This document shows, piece by piece, positions 18,901-25,751 of a stretch of DNA of 64,000 nt. Every line of letters begins with the position of its first letter. Position 1 is the stretch's first letter. Below the pieces are notes generated by a model, which was given only the letters and a program-made list of their open reading frames with translations, was not told the DNA's origin and did not search any database. A program made the position numbers and the translations under genes. The DNA is from Mesorhizobium loti CJ3sym (GTDB lineage Bacteria > Pseudomonadota > Alphaproteobacteria > Rhizobiales > Rhizobiaceae). The stretch covers positions 124,001-188,000 of the forward strand of contig NZ_AXAL01000008.1 in NCBI RefSeq assembly GCF_000472785.1. Reading direction: 5' to 3'.

Positions 18901-20115
18901 TGGCAATTGCCTGGAACCGGCGACGCCGGCCCTGATTTCGGCTTCGCGCTCGGCGGTGTGACGTTGCCAGGCAATTTCATCGGCGCCGTAAGGGTCGATG
19001 GCCCGGCTGGCTTCCATCAGCTCGCGAAAAGCCGAGCCGATCCCGGCGCGGCCTGGATCGATCCTCCAGAAGTCATAGAAGGCGCGATTGATCACTTCGG
19101 CGCGCATATCGGCATCGAGGACGAGAACCCCGATCGGCATCTCATCAACCATAGTGCGGAGATTGACGAAGGTCTCGGCGATTTTGGCGTTGGCGCTTTC
19201 GATCTCGGCATCGCGACGCTTGAGTTCGGTGACCTCATAGTAGGTCAGTAACCGTTTGCCGCCAGACAGCGCCGTCACCGAGAACATCATCGTCCTGCCG
19301 TTGGCATGGACAAATTCGCGCGGCGCGACGGAACCGGTGCGAATCTCCTCGATCCGGGTGGCGAGATAACGCTGCCACTGCTGTTCGTCGATGTCGCCAT
19401 AGATGCCATTACGGCGGTTGAGTTCCATCAACTGGCTGAACGGAGCGCCGACGGTCACAGCCCCGTCCGGAATCCTCGACAGGTCGCGATAGGCCTCGTT
19501 GACGATCAGTGTGTCGAGCTTGGCATCGAGAAGCACGACGCCCATGTGCATGGCGTCCATCGTCCGCTCGAGATCGGCAAGATGCCCGGCGGTCTCGCCG
19601 CCGGCCGGCAGCCTCGGCTCCATCTCCTCGAATGCGCTCGCCAACGCGGTGACGTTGCGGCCTATGCCGCGATAGCCGGCAAACTTTCCTTCGCTATCAA
19701 ACCGTGGGAAGCCTGACGTCAGCACCCAGCGGCAGCCGGCGCCGCCTCCCTTCAGTTCGTAGACGAAGTCGCGGAAGGGCCGGCGCGCCTGCAGATCCTC
19801 GAGATGGGCTGCCGCGCTGGGGTTACCCTTCAGGACCTGGTTGAGGAAATCGAAGCGGAACCGGCCAAGCACGTCAGCCGGATCGATGCCTGTCGCAGCC
19901 TGGTAGTTTTGTGAAAGCCAGGAAAAGCGCAGCTCGGCGTCGGTCTCCCAGGTCCAATCCGAGCCCGCCTCTACGAGTTGGCGAAGCGCGTCGGCGCGAT
20001 CGATATCGGCAATATGGGATTCAGCGAGGCGTGACGATGCGTCGTCGCCATGCCCTGCTGCCTTGCCGGACCCACGCTTGCCGCGCGCGCCGATTGCTTC
20101 GTCCGCTTCCGCCAT
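15922..20115 (-). CDS. Soluble multi-PAS hybrid sensor histidine kinase, 1397 residues
   Basis: No membrane segment is evident. About six PAS units occupy residues 40-830: a first PAS/PAC, three PAS_7-like units (with TMDAMHMGVVLLD, TMVDEMPIGVLVLD and LESLPAGVIIYD) and two near-duplicate PAS units with FVNKAWCAITGL and YVNKGWCDLTGL. Then come HisKA (SHEIRTPMNG, H near 855), HATPase (VGNAVKF, DTGIGIPEEKL, GTGLGLAI), receiver 1 (D near 1143, VVLDYQMPGMSG) and receiver 2 (D near 1316, ILMDVSMPEMSG). There is no Hpt domain, so a separate phosphotransferase would be needed for relay. It stands alone, its 3' end facing the pst promoter region. Confidence 0.92.
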   Translation of the reverse strand: MAEADEAIGARGKRGSGKAAGHGDDASSRLAESHIADIDRADALRQLVEAGSDWTWETDAELRFSWLSQNYQAATGIDPADVLGRFRFDFLNQVLKGNPSAAAHLEDLQARRPFRDFVYELKGGGAGCRWVLTSGFPRFDSEGKFAGYRGIGRNVTALASAFEEMEPRLPAGGETAGHLADLERTMDAMHMGVVLLDAKLDTLIVNEAYRDLSRIPDGAVTVGAPFSQLMELNRRNGIYGDIDEQQWQRYLATRIEEIRTGSVAPREFVHANGRTMMFSVTALSGGKRLLTYYEVTELKRRDAEIESANAKIAETFVNLRTMVDEMPIGVLVLDADMRAEVINRAFYDFWRIDPGRAGIGSAFRELMEASRAIDPYGADEIAWQRHTAEREAEIRAGVAGSRQLPHNEGRTLVASLAPLPGGKRLISYVDVTDMKGRETEAQDARKHLASVLESLPAGVIIYDRDDKFVFANRKLQDSLPALKPVWQPGCTFREALEFGHAVGYFRSCGDPELDKLYDVDTERWADGVLARYHLPNSSYERLNADGRWYQVYDMRTDDGTFIGVRVDITDIKSREAALRDSMRQIDLFRHVMDELPVAAFIKAQDLSIEFVNKAWCAITGLAKGDVIGRTDRELFGTQDAESYSHDDTEVVATGKGLEVEEPVTHRDGTVRQLMTRKSRLVAIDGSMHLVGSSTDITEVKARERALEESMRENEVFRSLIDNVPVSIYAKRSDLRQFYVNKGWCDLTGLSREDAIGKTDIEIFGADGEAFVAGDLAVLRTGETQEIEETVTLADGSVRHQFARKGAMIASDGSLYLIGSTTDITELKMREAELREARQRAILADRAKSEFLANMSHEIRTPMNGVLGMAELLAKSNLDPKQKTFTDIIVKSGNALLTIINDILDFSKIDAGQLVLDPAPFNLAEAIEDVATLVSTRAKEKDLELIVRIEPRLESLFIGDVGRIRQIVTNLVGNAVKFTDEGHVLVDVTGERVPAGTRLTISVTDTGIGIPEEKLKLVFEKFSQVDTSSTRRHEGTGLGLAITSRLVELMGGDIGVESAEGRGSTFWFTVTLPRAEQQNGQRIMPVDVTGARVLIVDDNAVNRAILTEQMTSWTFDSCAAESGAEGLKVLIAAAAYAVPVDCVVLDYQMPGMSGAEMARIVRNTAGLADTPIIMLTSVDQSLANTSYRDLGIDAQLIKPARSSVLLETLVATIQRHRHTTGGHARPLSGEGLDAPQRPPLAPSDQRAQLQPPPVRPRLPATGGGGHRLDILVAEDNEVNQMVFTQILGETGYGFEIVSNGRKALDAFGRLNPCMILMDVSMPEMSGLEATAAIRRLEQETGTHVPIVGVTAHALKGDRERCLEAGMDDYLPKPISPRALLEKVELWVGAGRQVQRNAG

Positions 20116-20298
20116 GCTGTCCCCACCCCGAAAATCAAGGCCGAACCCTCCCTCCGCGGTTCGTCGGCGGAATGTGCCCGAGAAGCATTAACGATCTGCT
20201 AACCTTAACGGCGCAACCGACCCGTTCTTCCTGCGTTATTCCGTCAGGTTGTCGTGCGGACCAAGGCTGCGTTATAAGTCCGTGCAGGGGTGTTGCTT

Positions 20299-20670
20299 AT
20301 GATTGGACGAATCGGGCCTTTCTTGCTGGGCGTGGCGCTGCTTTTCGGCAGCGGCTGCTCCCGCAGCTATGACGGCACGGTCGAGATCCCACGGCGGCTC
20401 GACGCCCGGCGCTTTTGGGAACGGCCGCCGCCCAATGTCGATTACGAACCGCAGGTCGACAACGGCGCATTTCCTGGACCGCCCCAGACATCAGGACAAT
20501 TTTCGACATCAGGACAATTTTCCGAGCGCAGGGTCATGCGGCCTGCTGTGCACAGACGGCACCAGACGAGGCATTCGCAGCCGTCTCCCGCAGCCTCGAA
20601 TTCGGAGAAACAACTGGCATGCAGGAACGTAAGCGCGCCTGGCCAACGGGTTCGCATGGTCTGCGATTAA
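20299..20670 (+). CDS. Small proline-rich lipoprotein, hypothetical
   Basis: A 123-residue protein with a lipoprotein signal ending in FGSGC (C about residue 20), followed by RSYDGTVEIPRRLDARRFWERPPPNVDYEP. GCAGGGG lies 8 bp before the ATG; a GTG at 20290 is an alternative start. A TSGQFS-TSGQFS tandem repeat reflects an 18-bp duplication. The C-terminal half is basic and low complexity, and two cysteines lie near the end. No family recognised. Confidence 0.65.
   Translation: MIGRIGPFLLGVALLFGSGCSRSYDGTVEIPRRLDARRFWERPPPNVDYEPQVDNGAFPGPPQTSGQFSTSGQFSERRVMRPAVHRRHQTRHSQPSPAASNSEKQLACRNVSAPGQRVRMVCD
20488..20523 (+). repeat. Two tandem 18-bp copies inside the lipoprotein gene
   Basis: ACATCAGGACAATTTTC is repeated back to back (20488-20505 and 20506-20523, differing only at the last base), adding six in-frame residues. 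Confidence 0.85.
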
Positions 20671-20705
20671 AGCGGCTCAACAAGCCTCCCGCCTGCGAGC
20701 AGGAC

Positions 20706-20942
20706 CTATAGCGATGCGGCGCCCTTCTTCGGTTCCTTCGCCCCAAGCTTGTCGAGCGCGAAGCGAACCTGGCGCAAATCGTCCTGCCAGCCGTCATCGT
20801 CGCCCATCGGGCTCTCCGAAGCGGCCCGCTGCAGCCCGCGCGCCTCGGATTCGATTTCACGCAGTTCAGCGATCTTCTGTTCGGTGGTCAGGGAGCCGTC
20901 TTCGACGATCTCCAGAACCCGCATTTCCCTGAACGTAGCCAT
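20706..20942 (-). CDS. Small conserved hypothetical protein with EcfG-type promoter
   Basis: A 78-residue, mostly helical charged protein (MATFREMRVLEIVEDGSLTT, then EQKIAELREIESEARGLQRA, ending LDKLGAKEPKKGAASL). AGGAG lies 7 bp before the ATG; a GTG immediately upstream in frame is possible. An exact EcfG-type promoter precedes it and a divergent small gene lies opposite, suggesting a stress-induced pair. No known domain was recognised. Confidence 0.65.
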   Translation of the reverse strand: MATFREMRVLEIVEDGSLTTEQKIAELREIESEARGLQRAASESPMGDDDGWQDDLRQVRFALDKLGAKEPKKGAASL

Positions 20943-20970
20943 CACGTTTCTCCTGGCTGATGTCGATCAC

Positions 20971-20995
20971 AACGCCGTGAGGGCCCCTCTGTTCC
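20971..20995 (-). promoter_or_regulatory. EcfG-type promoter for the 78-residue gene
   Basis: On the minus strand GGAAC (20995-20991), 16-bp spacer, CGTT (20974-20971); 28 bp before the start codon at 20942. Confidence 0.75.
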
Positions 20996-21110
20996 TGACC
21001 GGCCCAACATCAGGCTGTACGCCGTACGATGACAGTTCGCGGCTGCCTTTCATCCGGGATACAAAGCATGGGTGATTCAGCGGGGTCCGGTATTACCAGC
21101 GCCTTCCGCT

Positions 21111-21135
21111 GAAACCTTTGCGTGACTGCTGCGTT
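21111..21135 (+). promoter_or_regulatory. Degenerate EcfG-like promoter for the 71-residue gene
   Basis: GAAAC (one change from GGAAC), 16-bp spacer, CGTT (21132-21135), 21 bp before ATG 21157. Confidence 0.45.
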
Positions 21136-21156
21136 GAAGGGCAGAGGAGAACGCAG

Positions 21157-21372
21157 ATGTCGATCCACTTCACGGTGTCGGAATTGACAAGAAATCTTTT
21201 TCATTCTCTTGGGCTGGATCACGAGCGCGCGCCAAGGGCCCTCAACCCAGAGCAAAGCCTGTTGCTGGAATGCTATCTGGCCGGGCAAATCCCGGAATCG
21301 GCCTGGAGCGACTACGTCTTCGAGACACCGGACCTGGCGCGACACGCCGAAGCACGGCGACTAAGCCATTGA
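21157..21372 (+). CDS. Small hypothetical protein of 71 residues
   Basis: The product begins MSIHFTVSELTRNLFHSLGL and contains LNPEQSLLLECYLAGQIPES; it is soluble, mildly acidic and largely helical. AGAGGAGA lies just upstream of the ATG. It diverges from the 78-residue gene and has an EcfG-like promoter, so joint induction under stress is plausible. I recognise no family. Confidence 0.6.
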   Translation: MSIHFTVSELTRNLFHSLGLDHERAPRALNPEQSLLLECYLAGQIPESAWSDYVFETPDLARHAEARRLSH

Positions 21373-21442
21373 CCTGCCGGCTATAGGAATGTCCGTCTGA
21401 CGGAAGCCTTTATCGAGCGGTGCCTGCTGACGAAGAAAACGG

Positions 21443-21811
21443 CTAGTTCTTCGGAGAAACCAATTGCAGCGTGAAGACGTTGCCGCCAATGCCTTTCGCC
21501 AGCGTCGGCGAAAGGGTCAGAGGCGTACAGTTCTTGACGGCCGCGATGGCCGCTTCGATGAACGCCTTGCGCGCCTTGTCATCGCCGGCCACCTTGACGT
21601 CGGTCGGCCGCGGCGGACCGATCAGCGAACCGTCGCGCTTGAAGCTGAAACTCAGGGTCACGGTGGACTTCCCGGCGTCCGCCGGCGGCGTCCAGCATGC
21701 CTGGATCGCGGTACCGACATCGTCCATCGTGTCGAGCGTCGCGGCATAGGACGGGCACACAACACCCGCCGAGATCGCACCCGCAATCACCAGTTTTGCA
21801 ACGCCTTTCAT
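21443..21811 (-). CDS. Periplasmic TonB-C-terminal-like protein
   Basis: A 122-residue secreted protein with a signal peptide ending near PSYA-ATL (about residue 23). The mature part has AIQACWTPPADAGKSTVTLSF, FKRDGSLIGPPRPTDVKVAG and ARKAFIEAAIAAVKNCTPLTL, the pattern of a TonB/TolA C-terminal-like fold seen in stand-alone rhizobial proteins. Two cysteines could form a disulfide. It is monocistronic and the function is unknown. Confidence 0.7.
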   Translation of the reverse strand: MKGVAKLVIAGAISAGVVCPSYAATLDTMDDVGTAIQACWTPPADAGKSTVTLSFSFKRDGSLIGPPRPTDVKVAGDDKARKAFIEAAIAAVKNCTPLTLSPTLAKGIGGNVFTLQLVSPKN

Positions 21812-21975
21812 CGCAAGCCCTCGTTCTCACAACCAGCCGGCAATCGATGCCGAATCTCTGGCATGGATGTTAGAGCCAGGGTTGGCGATGACAATGTCTC
21901 GGCGCAAAAAGTTGAAGCTCCGGCGTTGCCTGATCGCTGTCGCGGGATGTCGAGGCATCAGGCCCGAAAAAGCAA

Positions 21976-22000
21976 AAAGGCCGGCATTGAGCCGACCTTT
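21976..22000 (-). terminator. Terminator downstream of the GST-like gene
   Basis: Arms AAAGGCCGGC/GCCGACCTTT (one mismatch) around ATTGA, with a minus-strand T-rich tail at 21966-21978. Confidence 0.6.
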
Positions 22001-22081
22001 CCTTCCGCCGATAGTGCGCCAGTACATCCGTGGTCGCGCGGCGAATTCCTGGCAGTAGACAGGGCTTTGGTTAACAAATCC

Positions 22082-22948
22082 TCAAGCTGGAGCCTTCGCC
22101 TGCGACCGCACATAGGCGATGTAGCCGCGCACATCGCCAGCCGGCTCGGCATAGGCCTTGCCGAGTTTCTTCTCGATCGCCGCCACATACTCCTTCGCCC
22201 ATTTGGGCAGCGTGTAGTCGATGACGGCGAGGAACTCCAGCGTCGCCGCCAGCCGGATATCGGCGATCGACGGATGCTTACCACCGATGAACGGCTTGCC
22301 GTCTCTGAAGAAGCTGTGGAAGACTTCCAACGGCTCGGCGATCGCCGCCATCGCGGCCTTCTGGGCTTCGGACTTCTTGTCCGGGTGGGCGTCGCTGTGG
22401 CCGACCTCGCCCGCATAGTGCGGGAAACCCAGCGCCGGATAGGTGGCGCGCGCCACATAAGGGTAGAGCGTGCCAATCAGGTAGAACATGGCGCTGTCCA
22501 CCATCGCCCGCTTGGCCGGCGCCTTCGGATAGAATTTCTCCAGCCCGTGCTTGTTGGCGAGATATTGCATGATGGCACAGCTTTCCCAAAGCACGCCTCT
22601 GGGCAACCCCTTATCCTCGATCATCGGTGTCAGATGCGCCGGGTTGCGCGCCATATATTCGGGCGAGCGCGTGTTGCCCCAGGCGTCGGTCTCGGCGGCG
22701 TCGAACCCGGCCGCGCGGGCAAACACCCGCACCGTCATGTTGTTGACGCTCGGCTTCAGCATGCTGAGCTTCAGCGCCGGTTTTTTCGCCGATTTCGCCT
22801 TGGCCTTCGGTGCGGACATCTTGGTCGCCGGCTTTGCCGACGCCTTCGCGGCAGCCTTTGGCGCCGGCTTGGCTGCAGCCTTGCTTGCCGGCTTGGCAGC
22901 TGCCTTGGCCGCAGGCTTCTTCGCACTCTTGGTCACTGTCTTTGCCAT
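22082..22948 (-). CDS. Glutathione S-transferase with histone-H1-like N-terminal tail
   Basis: A 288-residue fusion. Residues 1-58 are a lysine/alanine/proline tail of AAKPA-type repeats resembling eukaryotic histone H1 and bacterial H1-like proteins. From about residue 60 a GST-like fold begins (LKPSVNNMTVRVFARAAG), with thioredoxin-like NPAHLTPMIEDKG and WESCAIMQYLANKHG, then an all-helical C-terminal domain with PSIADIRLAATLEF. The catalytic domain likely conjugates or binds glutathione. The tail may bind nucleic acid, polyphosphate or membrane. GGAGGGAGG precedes the ATG, supporting the long start. Confidence 0.85.
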   Translation of the reverse strand: MAKTVTKSAKKPAAKAAAKPASKAAAKPAPKAAAKASAKPATKMSAPKAKAKSAKKPALKLSMLKPSVNNMTVRVFARAAGFDAAETDAWGNTRSPEYMARNPAHLTPMIEDKGLPRGVLWESCAIMQYLANKHGLEKFYPKAPAKRAMVDSAMFYLIGTLYPYVARATYPALGFPHYAGEVGHSDAHPDKKSEAQKAAMAAIAEPLEVFHSFFRDGKPFIGGKHPSIADIRLAATLEFLAVIDYTLPKWAKEYVAAIEKKLGKAYAEPAGDVRGYIAYVRSQAKAPA

Positions 22949-22977
22949 TGTGGTCCTCCCTCCTGTTTTGTTGGCCG

Positions 22978-23559
22978 TCAGTATGGATTTTTCGGCGCCC
23001 GGTCACCCGACAAGGTTGCACGGGATCGCTCGACAAGGGCCTGGATTGCGTCGGCAAGGTGCGCCTCGGCAATGTTGTAGTCGCCGCGCCCAACACGCAG
23101 CCTGTGCGCCTCCATCAGCACGTCGGCATGGGTGAAACCCGCCGGCGGCTCGAAGCGGTAGGAAGCGAGCTCGATCAGCAGGCCGAGCGGATCCTCGAAA
23201 TAGATCGAATCCATGAAGCCACGATCCTTGACGCCGCTGTGCTTGATGCCGCGTTCGTCGAGCCGGGTGACCGCCTGCAGGAAAGTGACGCGCGACACAG
23301 CAAAAGCGATGTGGTGGACGCAGCCCGGATCGGTCGGCGTGCGCCGCTTCTGCGGCGTGCGGCTCTCGTCGGTGAAGACGGTGATCAGCCGGCCGTCGCC
23401 CGGATCGAAATAGAGATGGCTTTCGCTGGCCTTGTCGAGGTTAGGCTGCTCGAAGATGAACGGCATGCCGAGCACGCCTTCCCAGAAATCGATCGAGGTC
23501 TGGCGCCCGGCGCCGACCAGCGTGATGTGGTGGACGCCCTGCGATTGCAGCTTCTGCAT
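22978..23559 (-). CDS. VOC (glyoxalase/dioxygenase superfamily) protein
   Basis: A 193-residue protein with two beta-alpha-beta-beta-beta halves: VHHITLVGAGRQTSIDFWEGVLGM with FDPGDGRLITVF, and VHHIAFAVSRVTFLQAVTRLDERG with FEDPLGLLIELASYRF. Candidate metal ligands are H in VHHIT and VHHIA and the E in LIELAS. The start MQKLQSQG was chosen because upstream in-frame residues are low complexity and AAGG lies before the ATG. It follows the PcpA/MhqO-like ring-cleaving dioxygenase pattern but its substrate is unknown. The GST-like gene lies 29 bp downstream, so a detoxification operon is likely. Confidence 0.8.
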   Translation of the reverse strand: MQKLQSQGVHHITLVGAGRQTSIDFWEGVLGMPFIFEQPNLDKASESHLYFDPGDGRLITVFTDESRTPQKRRTPTDPGCVHHIAFAVSRVTFLQAVTRLDERGIKHSGVKDRGFMDSIYFEDPLGLLIELASYRFEPPAGFTHADVLMEAHRLRVGRGDYNIAEAHLADAIQALVERSRATLSGDRAPKNPY

Positions 23560-23808
23560 TGGCCTTCTCCCCGCGGCATCGGTTGCCGTCTGGATCCGCC
23601 TGACACCCGGCATTCTCTGTGCCGCTTGAGCGGTGCCGCGAAATACGTGACCTGATGCTAATGCAATCGGCCCCGCCGCGCCAGAAGCGGCGAGTCCTAT
23701 CATTGCACGACGGTGAGACCGCTCTTGCCCGTAAAACCCTTTTCAAGAGATGGTGGACACGACCGCAACGCGACAGCCGCCCGCGTCGCGTCCTGGCCGA
23801 AGCAACAG

Positions 23809-24006
23809 CTAAGCGACGGCCTTGAGCTCGGCTTCCGCCAGCATCCCAACGCCGCCACACTCGTTACACGCGATGGTCCTGCCCGGGCAGCCGGTCTGAT
23901 GCGTCCCTTGCGGGCAGCAATGCCCTTTCGACGCGCTCCATCTGGAGCAATCGAAAACCTTGCCGCCGCCATGGCAGCGCGGGCATATCGTATTCACTGA
24001 GGCCAT
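23809..24006 (-). CDS. Small cysteine-rich protein with two CxxCxG motifs
   Basis: A 65-residue product beginning MASVNTICPRCHGGGKVFDC and ending CNECGGVGMLAEAELKAVA. CPRCHGGG and CNECGGVG resemble the zinc-binding CxxCxGxG repeats of the DnaJ central domain; four more cysteines and histidines lie between (GHCCPQGTHQTGC). It probably binds zinc. The coding claim rests on the motif pattern; an overlapping plus-strand frame lacks any such signal. Ribosome binding site weak. Confidence 0.5.
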   Translation of the reverse strand: MASVNTICPRCHGGGKVFDCSRWSASKGHCCPQGTHQTGCPGRTIACNECGGVGMLAEAELKAVA

Positions 24007-24340
24007 TCCAACTCTACCCGACCCAAAATCCGCGCTGACGCAGCTATCCCCGCGTCGCAAGTAACAGAAATTGTTGCCCTTTCAAGCGTCGCGACCTGAC
24101 TTAAATTGGGTGTATTCGGGCATGCGCGGCGCCGGGTTTTCGCGAGCTTCGCGAACCCTCCCGGCCAAGCGCAACCCACGCGGGTGCCTGGCTGAATGTG
24201 ATCCGAGAATGTCGAAAGAAAAGACCGAGCTGTTGTTACGCCGGACAGATTGCTACGCAGCAGTCTGGAGCAAAAGGGGCCGGCACTGCGCTAGCCCACT
24301 TCTGCTTTGAGCGCGAGGTGGTCACGAATAGCCGCCGATG
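24007..24340. other. Intergenic stretch without a supported gene
   Basis: I see only a hairpin near 24134-24157 (GGGTTTTCGCG/TTCGCGAACCC type). Short frames here lack ribosome binding sites and family resemblance. Confidence 0.5.
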
Positions 24341-24673
24341 CTAGTCGAGAAATCTGATCTTCGTGAAGGACATCATCTCTCCCATCACGTTGCCGCTGTC
24401 ATCGACCTGCTGCCCTTGCCCGACTGTAACGGTCACGTGCTTTCCCTTGTAGCGGGACGGCATCGCGGTTTGCTCGTTCCAGCTTTCGCACTCAGCCGCG
24501 ACACACAGGCCGACTTGCTCCACCTTCTTGCGGTCGACAATGGTCAGATAGCAATTGTCGCCACATTCGAAACCTCGAATGGTGCCGGTGATCTTCCTGT
24601 CCTTGGAGAACGACGGCCCGCACTGGGCAATCACGGACGCGGAAATGAGGAGCGGCAAAACCAACTGTTTCAT
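24341..24673 (-). CDS. Secreted hypothetical protein, OB-fold-like
   Basis: A 110-residue protein with a signal peptide (MKQLVLPLLISASVIAQ) and a mature part KDRKITGTIRGFECGDNCYL, CVAAECESWNEQTAMPSRYKGKHVTVTVGQG, ending FTKIRFLD. Alternating strands ending in a VTV-type strand suggest a small OB-fold periplasmic protein, and four cysteines could form two disulfides. It lies 59 bp downstream of tRNA-Glu on the same strand and could be partly expressed by read-through. The start was chosen at the signal peptide, because the longer frame runs through the tRNA. Confidence 0.65.
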   Translation of the reverse strand: MKQLVLPLLISASVIAQCGPSFSKDRKITGTIRGFECGDNCYLTIVDRKKVEQVGLCVAAECESWNEQTAMPSRYKGKHVTVTVGQGQQVDDSGNVMGEMMSFTKIRFLD

Positions 24674-24732
24674 GCAGCCAACTTGCTGCAACATGCCGTA
24701 TAGCGCAAGCATCACATCTGGCAGAAAATCCT

Positions 24733-24807
24733 TGGTACGCCCAAGGGGAATCGAACCCCTGTTCCCGCCGTGAGAGGGCGGTGTCCTGACCGCTAGACGA
24801 TGGGCGC
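24733..24807 (-). tRNA. tRNA-Glu (anticodon CUC)
   Basis: A 75-nt cloverleaf on the minus strand: acceptor GCGCCCA paired with TGGGCGT, anticodon stem CCGCC/GGCGG with loop CUCUCAC (anticodon CUC), T arm GGTTCGAATCC, and an encoded CCA end at 24735-24733. It reads GAG codons. Confidence 0.95.
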
Positions 24808-24897
24808 GCTCAAGAACCGGCGATATAGGCTGACGGCTGGGAAAAAGCAACTGGGGTTTGGCTGCTTTGCCGCATCGAATGAAAAGACGTCCGTGCT

Positions 24898-25305
24898 TTA
24901 CCGTTTCGGCTCGATCAGGTCCCAGAGATTGCCGTGGAGATCGGCGAAAACCGCCACCGTGCCATACGGCTCGAAGCGCGGCGCCTCGTGGAATTCGACA
25001 CCCTTTTCCAGCATCGCCGCATGATCGCGGGCAAAGTCGTCGGTTTCGAGGAACAGGAAAACCCGGCCGCCGGTCTGGTTGCCGATGCTATTGCTTTGTG
25101 CCGCGTCGGACGCCTCGGCCAGAAGCAGCCTGGCGCCTTGCCCGTTGGCCGGCGCCACCGTGACCCAGCGCTTGCCGCCGCCGAGATCGACATCGTCGAG
25201 CAACAGAACGCCCAGCCGCTCGACATACCAGGCAATCGCCTCGTCATAATTGGCGACGACGAGCGCCACGGTCGCGACACGACGATGTTCGCCGAAGCCT
25301 TTCAT
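24898..25305 (-). CDS. VOC family protein (glyoxalase-like)
   Basis: A 135-residue protein with two VOC half-modules: RVATVALVVANYDEAIAWYVERLG and GRVFLFLETDDFARDHAAMLEKG, ending VAVFADLHGNLWDLIEPKR. The C-terminal GNLWDLIEP strand carries the usual acidic metal ligand. The start MKGFGEHRR was chosen at the conserved N-terminal boundary. It is probably a dimeric lactoylglutathione lyase-like or resistance protein; the substrate cannot be told from sequence. Confidence 0.8.
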   Translation of the reverse strand: MKGFGEHRRVATVALVVANYDEAIAWYVERLGVLLLDDVDLGGGKRWVTVAPANGQGARLLLAEASDAAQSNSIGNQTGGRVFLFLETDDFARDHAAMLEKGVEFHEAPRFEPYGTVAVFADLHGNLWDLIEPKR

Positions 25306-25342
25306 GGCTGAGTTCTGGTCATTTCTGTGACAAACTTGTTTG

Positions 25343-25726
25343 TCATTTGTTGCGAATTGCAAACTGGCCGATCAGGCGGCGCCCGGCGATATCATAGATG
25401 AAGATCGCACGGCTGCCATCGGCAAGCTCGGCATCAATCGAGATGCGGTTGCCGGACAGCGACTGGCTGACCACTTTTGCGCCGACCGGCAGCACGATGT
25501 CGCCGCTGAGCGGCTCGCCGGCGGGCACCTGGATGTCGCCGGCCAGCGGCGGGTTCACTGCGGGCGCCTTGCGGGCTTTGTAGACAATCGCCGCGATCAC
25601 CACCATAAGGGCAACGAAAAGCAGGCCGAGATTGATGGCCATGAAGCGGACGAGCTTGCCGCGCATCTTTTCGACCTGGGGGTCGAGCGGCTTTTCCTGA
25701 TCTTCGTCGGCGTCGGGCCGGGCCAT
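25343..25726 (-). CDS. Single-span membrane protein, conserved in rhizobia
   Basis: A 127-residue protein: acidic cytoplasmic head (PDADEDQEKPLDPQVEKMRGK), one membrane span at about 28-49, then a periplasmic beta-rich part with GDIVLPVGAKVVSQSLSGNRISI and IFIYDIAGRRLIGQFAIR. It diverges from rluD, and the two start codons nearly overlap (25726 and 25752), which is a shared-promoter arrangement. Function unknown. Confidence 0.75.
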   Translation of the reverse strand: MARPDADEDQEKPLDPQVEKMRGKLVRFMAINLGLLFVALMVVIAAIVYKARKAPAVNPPLAGDIQVPAGEPLSGDIVLPVGAKVVSQSLSGNRISIDAELADGSRAIFIYDIAGRRLIGQFAIRNK

Positions 25727-25751
25727 GGCAAATATTCCGGAACGGTTTTCG

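Noticed and set aside
24071-24310. 79-residue plus-strand frame in the 24007-24340 gap
   Set aside because: No ribosome binding site and low-complexity sequence with no family match.
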